From: Podocnemis expansa
Lineage: Eukaryota > Chordata > Testudines > Podocnemididae
Direction: 5' to 3'
Assembly (NCBI GenBank): GCA_007922195.1
Contig: ML682007.1
Coordinates: 16,848,487 to 16,912,486, forward strand
DNA: 64,000 nt
Made by a program: the position numbers and the translations under genes. Shown here piece by piece: positions 55,896-64,000 of this stretch. Within the stretch, counting starts at the first letter, position 1. Each line of letters begins with the position of its first letter. The notes beneath the pieces are model-generated. The model was not told where the DNA came from, did no database searches, and worked only from the letters and a program-made list of their open reading frames with translations.

Positions 55896-56301
55896 CAGTG
55901 GTTCCCAACCTGTGGCCTGGAGACCCCCGGGGGTCCAAGAACGTGTTGCAGAGGGTCCGCGGAGCCTCTCCCTAATGGGGCCAGAATCCAGCTGCAGTCC
56001 CGATGCTCCCTGCCAGGGCTGCCTCTCCCTGCCTGTGGCCAGATTCTGCAGCAAATGGGGCTACAGCGGGTCCCCAGGAGGGCAAGGGCAGGGGGCCAAA
56101 GCCAATGCAGCTTGGCTTCCCAGCAATGTGGGGCACAGTGGTGGTGGTGCCACTCGCTGGCTGTCCCAGCAGCACCACCAGAATGGCACAGGATAGAGTC
56201 TGCCTGCATGGACCAGATTACATAATCAGCCGGGGGGGCGCAAAGTTTTTTTTTTTTTGTTAGAAAGGGGTCCACAGCCTGAAAAAGGTTGGGAACCACT
56301 G
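55896..56301. mobile_element. hAT-type element, 406 bp, perfect target duplication
   Basis: The left end CAGTGGTTCCCAACCTGTGG is inverted at the right end AAAGGTTGGGAACCACTG. CTTTAGAG precedes (55888-55895) and follows (56302-56309) it without mismatch. It is the same family as 32101-32497. The 206-codon minus-strand frame across it (55706-56326) begins and ends outside the element, so it is not a transposase. Confidence 0.9.
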
Positions 56302-56309
56302 CTTTAGAG

Positions 56310-57065
56310 ATAAGGGGACTGAGCAAACGAGGGATGAGACATTAAGGACATTAAAGTGTTGTTTGTACCATAAAGAAGGATCCTAGAAGACAAGAAACTA
56401 GTCCTGGTATAGTAGGGAACAAAGAACTGAACACATTTCTGAGTACAGTATGTAAAAATGAGGCTGGTTAATTTATTGCACTTGGAGAGGAAGAAAAAGA
56501 GATGAAGCTTCCAAGGTCTAATCCCCAAGTGCTTTCTCATTAGAGTTCTGGCTTCATTCATATCTACAGTTATTCCTTGTCCCATGAAAAGACAATTTCA
56601 AACTGTGCCTACTTAGGTTTGCATCTAACAGTTGGGCAGCATGTGAGCACAGCACATGCAGGAACAGAACAGAGCACTATATACATGATGTTCCCTGCTG
56701 ATTGCTGGGCAGGGTGGAAGTTTTAATGAGCAGGTAAAATGTTCCTAAAGTGACTCATATGGAGTGAAATCATTTTTTGTCAAGACAGATGCGTGGTACC
56801 AGGATTAAGTTAAAAGTGAAAGCTCCATAAAATGTAAGTGGAGAGAAGGACATTTTATTTGTTCTGCTGCTTTCCAGGACCTATGGTCCTCAGGTCTTAG
56901 CCTCACAGCAAGAAATGGCTAGCTCCCATCTTTCTTTCTTTGTTTTCTTTGGAAAAGGGGGAAATGACGGATTTTTGATACCTAGGCTCTCAAGCTTTCT
57001 ACCTGGCTGACTGGCTGTTCTAGTGGCATTGCCTGCAATGAAAGTCTATAAGCTTGACTAAAAGA
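56310..57065. other. unique sequence
   Basis: Nothing recognised. Confidence 0.4.
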
Positions 57066-57371
57066 AACAAGGAGTCCTGTGGCACTTAAGCTATGTCTAT
57101 ACTTGAAGGTTTAGTTAAGTCGACTTAACAAGATTAACTTTAAGCTGACTTAACAAAGTCTACTTAAAGGCTACATCCACACTGGAAGGCTCTGTTAAGT
57201 TGACTTTATTAATGCTTAAGTTGACTTTAGGGGCTGGAGTTATTAAGCTGACTAAAGCAAGTGTCGACTGAAGGGAGGTTAAGTTGACTTAAGGCTCCAG
57301 TGTAAACATACCCTTAAAGACTAACAAATGTATTCATTGCATGAGCTTTCATGGGAGAAAATCCCACTATA
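57066..57371. mobile_element. foldback element split by a palindromic insertion
   Basis: AACAAGGAGTCCTGTGGCAC-TTAA (57068-57089) is the left arm and TTAAAGACTAACAAATGTAT then TTTCATGGGAGAAAATCCCA (57314-57371) its continuation. In intact copies these are contiguous. TTAA is present on both sides of the insertion. Confidence 0.8.
57090..57313. mobile_element. palindromic MITE-like element(s), TTAA target site
   Basis: Starts GCTATGTCTATACTTG and ends CAGTGTAAACATACCC. A second internal start, GGCTACATCCACACTGGA at 57169, is the exact inverse partner of the right end (GGGTATGTTTACACTGGA). This suggests two units, the inner one at 57169-57313, also preceded by TTAAA. The interior repeats TTAAGTTGACTTAA. 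TTAA duplication is the hallmark of piggyBac-type transposition, but the interior family is not identified. Confidence 0.75.
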
Positions 57372-58616
57372 CCTATCTATAAACTTGATGACTACTCCCC
57401 AGGGGCAGAGATGAGGGAAACATGTCTGGGGATGCACAAGCGAAATATTTCGGCTGTATTTGCTTTTCCGTGCAAGAGCCACCTTGACTAGGGAGAAGTC
57501 CCTCTAGAGCAGCTCTGATAGAGATACCAGGCACCTGGGATCAGCACTACTGTATGCATCCTAGGCTTTCTGCCAAGGGGTAAAAGTCCCACTGTTATGC
57601 AGGAAAATGTTGAGAGAAAATCCTTGCAAGACACCTTTGCCATAAACCCTTTCCTGCAGTTTTATGTATTTGTGGGAAGAAGGAAGAAAAAGGCATGTAT
57701 GGCTCCCAATATTATAACCATGCCAGTCTCATCAATGCATATGACTAGTGATAGGATTCAGCCAGTTCCATTGCTCACCATTAGCAGGTCTCTCCAGAGA
57801 GATACATGGGTGATAGGTCTCATCTTTCATCTTTTAACAAATAAATGGCATTTTTCACCTGTTGATATTTTTTTTAAATAGGCAAATAGACAATGACTAG
57901 ATTTCTACAATTTATGGAAAACTAGAACATAGTGTGTGGTCTGGATTCACCATTCTGTTACTCCAAGTGTATGCCAGTTTAATTCTGTGGTTAAACTGCA
58001 GTAATACAGTGATGAATTGACCCTTATATGTAAAGAGTACAAATGTTTATGGAATTGATAGTGTTTAAATTTAACATTGAAATGCTTTGTGAAGCATGGA
58101 GAGATTGATATGTTAGCACGTTAAAAGACATGACAAAAATAAAATCAGAATGCATTCATAACCACATTTTAAAATGTGTCTGAACAAATAAGCCAAGTAT
58201 TCAGAAATGCAGTCATTTAATTAAATATAGTAAAGAATTGGAAACCAATTAATTGCACAGCTATAGAACTGTAAAACACGTTTCATTAATTGAGATGTCA
58301 CTAACCTACTGTGCTACTGTGCCAATTGAATTTATAATTCAAGAACATTCAAATAGGTTGTGTCAATTCAAGGCTCTTTCAAGTGGATTAAGAAAGAAGT
58401 GTTATGTTAGGATGACAAGTTTAAAGCTTAAAGTCATTTCTAAAAAAAGAGTTTGCACAATTTGCATGTCAAACAGATGGATATGCACAGAGTCAATTCA
58501 CTTCTGTGGCCTGTGATCAAAAATTTCAGGGGAGCCAGAAAGAATGAACCTCTAGAAAATGTTTGCTTCTTTTCTAATGAGAATTGGAGACATTCGGATA
58601 TATAGATGAAAGCTTT
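57372..58616. other. mostly unique AT-rich sequence
   Basis: A divergent copy of the short palindromic repeat family lies near 57940-58022 (TCTGGATTCACCATTCTGTT, TTAAACTGCAGTAATACAGT). Nothing else is recognised. Confidence 0.4.
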
Positions 58617-58742
58617 CAATCAATCAATCAATCAATCATAGGGCTGGAAGGGACCTCATGAGATCATCGAGTCCAACCCCCTGGGAATTGAACCCAGGAC
58701 CTTCCGCATGTTAAGCGGAGGTGCTAGCCACTACACTATTTG
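58617..58742 (-). mobile_element. tRNA-Val(AAC)-derived SINE with CR1-like tail, copy 2
   Basis: On the minus strand it begins CAAATAGTGTAGTGGCTAGC. It has the anticodon arm CCGC-TTAACAT-GCGG (anticodon AAC) and the B box GGTTCAATTCC, then GGTTGGACTCGATGATCTCA and GGTCCCTTCCAGCCCTATGA. It ends in a (GATT)n tail at 58617-58637. Its stem differs from copy 1 by compensated changes (CTGC/GCAG against CCGC/GCGG). The 3' half equals the CR1 tail. Confidence 0.88.
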
Positions 58743-59594
58743 CAGAGTGCTTTTTTCTCCTCCTCTTTAATAATAGCCCTGGATTCAGAAATTAAGCGCA
58801 GCGGGAAGGAAAGGAAGATCCTGTACAGCCCATCTCCCTGCACTAATAAAGCATGCTGTCTAAGCTTTGAAGTAAGTAGACACTCCTTATACAGCAAGTG
58901 AATATGTTGTCAGTCTGTAAGCAGAGAGGATGGGGATGCCACTAAATTACATTTCACACAAAATCAAGGCTCTCAGCTTACAAATTTTCCTGGAGACCTG
59001 AACTCATTAAAGTTCTGCTGAAAAGTGTGTCTCTTGCCATATGAGGCCAAAACAGCTACACACATTATATCTCTACTGTATAGGCAGAAATCATTCTGGG
59101 TAGCAGATCTTTCATCAAGGTTAACAATAAGAATCAGAACCTAGCACTGACATTTCACGTGCAATCCTCCATGCTTCACCTTCCTCGTTGTCTTATTGCT
59201 ACAGATAAAGAAAGAAAAAAATGAAGACAATCTAAAGAACTGAATTTAACACATACAGTGAAAATGACATATTAGGAGGCAAGTTCTGCCTGGTGCTGAG
59301 TGCTATCATCTATTACTGAAGTCACCAGGAACTGAGGCTTTTCAGTCATTGTCAGGATTAGTACCAGACGAGATCAATAATTCAGACACTGTGTTCTGTA
59401 CAATGGTGGCTCACACAGCAGAAAAGAAATTTCAAGATATTGTGCAACAGGAAGTTTCATCTTTAAAAAAAAAATCTTTCCTTTTGCCTTCTCTGTTCCC
59501 TAAACACCTTTGAAATGTGAAATGCCTAGTTGGGTCCCCACCAAAATAGGTTTTTGTCCATCACAGTCACAAACTATCTTGTTATTGTAGAGTT
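58743..59594. other. unique sequence
   Basis: Nothing recognised. Confidence 0.4.
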
Positions 59595-59770
59595 ATTAGG
59601 ACCCCAATTAATCCCAGCTCTGACGTTGACTCAGAGGCCCTTGAGCACATGCCTTACACTTTCTGCTTCAGTTTATGCACCTGGCAAATAAAGATAATTT
59701 CTGATTTACTCACTGGCTTGTTTTGAGGATTATTTAGATGACATTCATAAACTATATACGTAGGACATAA
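59595..59770 (+). mobile_element. MIR-like SINE
   Basis: AATCCCAGCTCTGACGTTGA, CTTTCTGCTTCAGTTTATGC, GCAAATAAAGATAATTTCTG and TTGTTTTGAGGATTATTTAG follow the block order of MIR. Confidence 0.5.
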
Positions 59771-60640
59771 ATCATGTTACGTGAAAGAATTGTGTTCTTG
59801 TAATGATGATGACTAGTTATGAGGTTGTTCTTGGATGGTGGGCTGTACCTAAAGGGTTGTTATAGTAGAGTTGAGAGCATTTTTGTAAGGAAGACAACAC
59901 ATACATCAAATTAAATGTATCTTGCAGGCAGCTAGAATAAAAAGATAGAGATCCCTTCAACTTGGTAGTATTTCATGTTAATATAGCTATTTTCTTTGCT
60001 CGCTGTCATCTTAGAATGATATTAGCTTTTGTGATTCTTTTTATAACTGCATTGAATCACCCCAAATCCCCATTGTTTCAAACTGCTTTGCTATGGAAGT
60101 TATGTAATGTGATGGTGCATCATAAAAGTCAAGATAAATTCTGGAAGAGGCAATGCTGGAAAGGAAATCAGGTATGGCTACAAGCATCTTTCAGCATTAT
60201 GTTTAATGTTACAAATAGGTAAATCTTTTAACATAGTATAGTTGGTTGTGTATAGTTGCCTTATGGGAACTTTTTTTTAATAGGGCCTTGCCATGTCATT
60301 CATCATTTAAATATTCAAAGCTGCTAAGTCACTAAAAAATGCATAGTCTCTGTTGAATGAAGGGTGATGCTCTAACAAAGCTGGCAGCTCTGGGGTGATA
60401 GTGCAAACCTGAGAAGTGTGAAATGAGAACTTATTTCCTCTTGTTCAGACTGGGTCTGAATAGGGACTTGGACTGGTTAGCACATTACAGAAAGTAATTG
60501 TCCCTGTTCACACATTCTCACCTTCTAAGCAACTGGTGTGAATAGGCCTCATTTACCCTAACTGAACTGATTTTGCTAACACTTGCCCTCCTCCATCCTG
60601 GCATGTGTACATATACCTCTCAACTGTAGCTTTTACCTCA
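59771..60640. other. unique sequence
   Basis: Nothing recognised. An 86-codon frame (59962-60222) has no domain. Confidence 0.4.
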
Positions 60641-60766
60641 TGCATCTGATGAAGTGGGTTGGAGCCCATGAAAGCTTACTCCTTAAGAAATTTGTTAGTC
60701 TTTAAGGTACCACGGGACTCTTGTTTTTGCTGTACATAGAGTAACATGACAACCCCTCTTGAAGTT
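60641..60766. mobile_element. foldback element, right half, divergent
   Basis: ATGCATCTGATGAAGTGGGT, CCCATGAAAGCTTACTCCTT, TTGTTAGTCTTTAAGGTACC, CGGGACTCTTGTTTTTGCTG and AGTAACATGACAACCCCTCT match the right half and tail of the foldback family. Confidence 0.7.
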
Positions 60767-60785
60767 GCTTCCTCTTAATTAGGGT

Positions 60786-60822
60786 ATGTGTGTGCGTGAG
60801 AGAGAGAGAGAGAGAGAGAGAG
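60786..60822. repeat. (TG)n-(AG)n microsatellite
   Basis: A short TG run leads into an AG run of about 22 bases. Confidence 0.9.
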
Positions 60823-63526
60823 GAAACATCCCCTTTGAAAAACAAAACTAAAAGCAAGTATCCAGGACAGGCAGATTTATCATGCTTTTTAATTAAACTA
60901 AATTACTAATGATAAAGATATTATACATCCCATCAAAGGCTCAAGTAATCCTCTTGCAAGTGTGTCATGCTGGTGCATGGAAAGATTCATTAGAACATGC
61001 TAGGAAGCCGCTGCTTAGTGCAGTCAGGTGTAGCACATATCCTTCCATTACAACATTCAGGAAGGGACAAGAAAGACACTTCTCAGGCCACTGGTGACGT
61101 GGGTGGTGTTAGTGGGATCTGTGCCATATAGCACTATCAGCCAGATTAGCTTGTTACTTATGTGGCTGTGTGAGAAGGAGTTGACATAGGTCTTTCTGAA
61201 TCCCCTCCCTCTCTAGTGCAGTCATTGAGGGAAGCCTCACTTAAAAAAATTAGTAAAAAAAAAAAAAAGAAAGAAACATCTAATGGGCTGTATTCTTCTC
61301 CTGTTTACATTGATATAAATTCTAACTACCTCCATTCACACAAATGGAGTTAGTCAAAATTTACTCTGGTGTCGAAAAGAAGAATCTAACATTCTCTCTT
61401 TATCTCAAACTGCAACTGAGTGGGTTGGGTGGTCTGATTTTTCCTTCCAAATGCTGGTTTTAATTAATCAGCTAGCACCACTGCTAAATAATGTAACAGA
61501 ATGGAAATGGACAGATTTTTGCTACAGGATAAAATGCATTTTAGTTAGAATCCACACTGTTAAATTTGGTCTGATTGACTAGGTAAAGTTAAGCAACAAT
61601 CAGTGCAGAAGAGAGTAGAAAAGTCACTTGAAAAAAACCTCATAAAAAGAAAGCATGAGTCAGTTAAGGGTCAGAGGTGGCATGGGAAAAAGACTGCCAG
61701 GCCAGCATCAAAAGTGGGACAGTTTTTATCATAGTAATAATAATTCATTGAATTTCCATAGCACTTTCCATCCAGAGAGCTTGTATTTTGTAAAGAGTAA
61801 TTTACAATTTGAGCACTATCACAATGTAGAACTTTTACCATCAATCCAGAGAGACCCATTAACACAGTAAAGTAATTAAACATCGCTATTCTCCTGTGAT
61901 ATTTAGGCCCAGAGCCTGCGCTGGTGTAAATTAAAATAACTCCTTTGAAGTCAAGGAAGTTATGTCCATTTCTATTAACTGAGGAATTAACCCTTAAAAT
62001 TAGATAGTGGTAAATTTCAGTAAAGATACTGTAGCGACCAACTGGACAATGAGCATAAGAGGTATCAGATGATCAAGCTGGTTCTTATGTAACAATTTAA
62101 CCTTATTATCTGTATTTTACACAAGCCATATTGGGAAATTACGACACAAAGCTCTTAAATGACTGAGACAAAGTAGCTCAGAATCAGAACTATAGCTAGT
62201 TTTCAAAAGCAAGTAAAAGAAATCACATAAATAATTTTTCAACATTTTTTGAAATTTCATTTTCTCATGACTATCTCAGATTAGAAGCAAGGCATAATCC
62301 TAGATGTCCAGAGCATTCTGCCTGCATATTTTTATGGGATCGCAGAGATTGATGTGAAAAGAACATGCAAATTGTGGACTTTTTGTGTGTGTGAGTGTTT
62401 GCTAAATTTCCTGTTTCTTCCATAAGAAAATGCTAACACAACGGGGGGGGGGGGGGATATTTGTACAGAGGTGAATATATTTGGATATCTATCTATAGAG
62501 AGATGTCTATGTTTAGAAACTAATACAGACTATTCAACCAACTAACAAAAGTAGATGGATTTTCACACTTGGGAAGATTCTCTTTTAATGCTGATGGACA
62601 GATATAAATGAAATCCAAATCATATGTGTGGGCAGGATAACTCAGTTTTCTCTGCTGTAATTTCAGTAAAGAGAGAGGTACATTCATTTAAAACAAATAA
62701 ATGAATAAACAAACAAAAATTTGGCCTACACCCTTTTTGCTGCTCTGCTTTTCTCTTTAACTGTGATTGTTGTTATGTTCACACCACACAAACAGAGCGA
62801 GGTTAGATGAAAACATAATATACTCTTTCTGGAAAGCTGCAGCATAACACCACTGTATTTCTTAAAATCCAGCATTATAGCACTCAAGAATTAAAAATAT
62901 ATAAAGAAAAAGCAGGCTGCTCTCAAAGGCAGAGAGGTATAACTCTCACCACCTTGCTCTAGGTTGGCTTTTTGCAGACTGGCTGCTGACAGACACAATT
63001 CACACTCTTACCTACAGACACCCCTTTGCCTCAAACCAGGATCAGGGAAATCTCAGATAATTTAGACTGATACATATAAGTTTAACAGTTTTCAATGCAC
63101 CGCAATTGTTATGCACACAATTACCAGAATTGAATACACAAATAGAAAAGGTGCATATTTTTGCATATAAACATCACATTCCCAGTGCTGAAAACTTACT
63201 TATATGTTCTAGCTCATGTTTTCTAGTTTGGGTTGCAAAAATGCTCATGCCAGGGGGAAAAACATCTTCAAACACATTTCTAGTTCAACATGTAAATTGT
63301 CCCCCACAAAATGCAGCAGCATTCTTATATTCTTACTGTACAACCACTTTCTAACAGCCGACAGCTCCCACTCAGATAGTTCTTTTTATGACCTTATATA
63401 AGCTTCATGAGCGGCTGGCCATGGGGATATTGCAGTGTCACAGGGCGAATATCCATAATTATGAAAACCACACCCCTTGACCTCTGTATGCTGCTTTGGA
63501 AAATCCTTTTGTGCCTCTTGTTGCAG
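60823..63526. other. mostly unique sequence with old small repeats
   Basis: Divergent palindromic-repeat copies lie near 61286-61390 (ATTCACACAAATGGAGTTAG) and 61905-61968 (CTGGTGTAAATTAAAATAAC). An antisense MIR-like fragment lies at about 62095-62185. A 14-G run lies at 62443-62456. No coding sequence is recognised. Confidence 0.4.
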
Positions 63527-63594
63527 AGGCCTGGCAAAGTGAGGCATGTGAAACTGGATCGGTGAAAGTCTGCCCCATCATTTCAATGCTGCAG
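63527..63594 (+). other. candidate 68-base exon
   Basis: The segment follows CCTTTTGTGCCTCTTGTTGCAG-type sequence, with a pyrimidine-rich tract and CAG. It is followed by GTGAGC after CTGCAG, both close to vertebrate splice consensus. One of the three frames is open throughout and reads AWQSEACETGSVKVCPIISM then LQ. I do not recognise the protein. It could be a coding exon (entering mid-codon and ending in phase 0), an exon of a non-coding RNA, or chance. Confidence 0.3.
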
Positions 63595-63964
63595 GTGAGC
63601 TTTTACACTGATGTTTGTAGGGAATACTCTTGCAGACTCCACTTGGCCCCCTCCCATCTCCGTCACAGATAAAGTTGCCTTTATATCATTGTGTGGCATT
63701 TTTAGAGCTTTGTTATATGCATTCTCCCCACCAGATAAAGGTGGCACAAATTAGTGTGTAGACTTGAACTGATATTGCTATTTTCACTCCAAGCTAGAAG
63801 CCAGCATATCAGCATCTGTATGCTACAAAGCTTTGCCTGCTCTCTTTCCTCCGTTTATTTCATCTTGATGTTATCTGTACCTCACATATTTGCTACAACA
63901 TGAAAAGGAAAGTAAAAATACTTTGCTGTGTATGTTGGGGAAAAATGGATTCCCACCATGGGCA

Positions 63965-64000
63965 TAGGCTGGAGGGGCAGGGGGGTCATTGCCCCCAAAC
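63965..64000. mobile_element. start of a GC-rich repeat, cut by the window edge
   Basis: GGGCATAGGCTGGAGGGGCA followed by GGTCATTGCCCCCA resembles the end of a hAT-like repeat. It continues beyond the window, so this is tentative. Confidence 0.35.

Noticed and set aside
55706..56326. 206-codon minus-strand frame as a transposase
   Set aside because: It starts and ends outside the hAT element and shows no catalytic or zinc-finger motif.
58617..58637. CRISPR-like or independent CAAT repeat array
   Set aside because: It is the simple tail of the SINE. No spaced direct repeats resembling CRISPR occur anywhere in the window.

Overview
The window reads as nuclear DNA of a sauropsid vertebrate, most likely a turtle, with a crocodilian as the main alternative. 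It is AT-rich. It holds CR1 LINE 3' ends, a tRNA-Val-derived SINE whose tail matches CR1, old MIR-like SINEs, many short hAT-type DNA transposons with 8-bp target duplications, and palindromic MITE-like elements with termini resembling CTATGTCTACAC. I saw no mammalian L1/Alu-type repeats and no bacterial features. The species call rests on remembered repeat families, not a database search.

I find no intact protein-coding gene. The longest open frames lie in a GC-rich minisatellite (about 31.5-32.4 kb), in a CpG-rich block (33.8-34.5 kb), or are of a length expected by chance. The best gene-like signals are two short segments bounded by good splice-site sequences (35776-35806 and 63527-63594) and a serine-rich open stretch near 5.7-6.0 kb. 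All three are weak candidates.

Layout. 0-5 kb: CR1 fragments, a palindromic MITE inserted in a CR1 tail, and a minus-strand solo LTR (3828-4931) carrying a SINE. 5-16 kb: mostly unique sequence with foldback elements at 7.8 and 8.6 kb. 16-24 kb: hAT elements, a 420-bp palindromic element (17.5 kb), and a CR1 3' end with broken reverse-transcriptase-type ORF codons split by a hAT element. 24-35 kb: dense repeats, including a 1.2-kb hAT relic, a foldback element containing a 100-N assembly gap, a 40-bp minisatellite, and one hAT element nested in another. 35-45 kb: a second large palindrome, short hAT elements, an antisense CR1, a mostly unique AT-rich stretch with an octamer-palindrome candidate regulatory site (42.47 kb), and a MITE interrupted by a foldback element. 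45-64 kb: a plus-strand solo LTR of the same family as the one at 3.8 kb, a different CpG-rich solo LTR (53425-54629), another CR1 tail, a hAT element with a perfect target duplication (55.9 kb), a nested TTAA insertion (57.1 kb), a second SINE (58.6 kb), and the start of a repeat running off the end.

The sequence is best viewed as intergenic or intronic DNA. Its main information is the order of insertions: at least eight element-within-element events can be read directly, several with matching target duplications. I found no evidence of a new molecular system. The most useful leads are the uncharacterised foldback family (about 12 copies here), the SINE/CR1 pairing, and the candidate exons.
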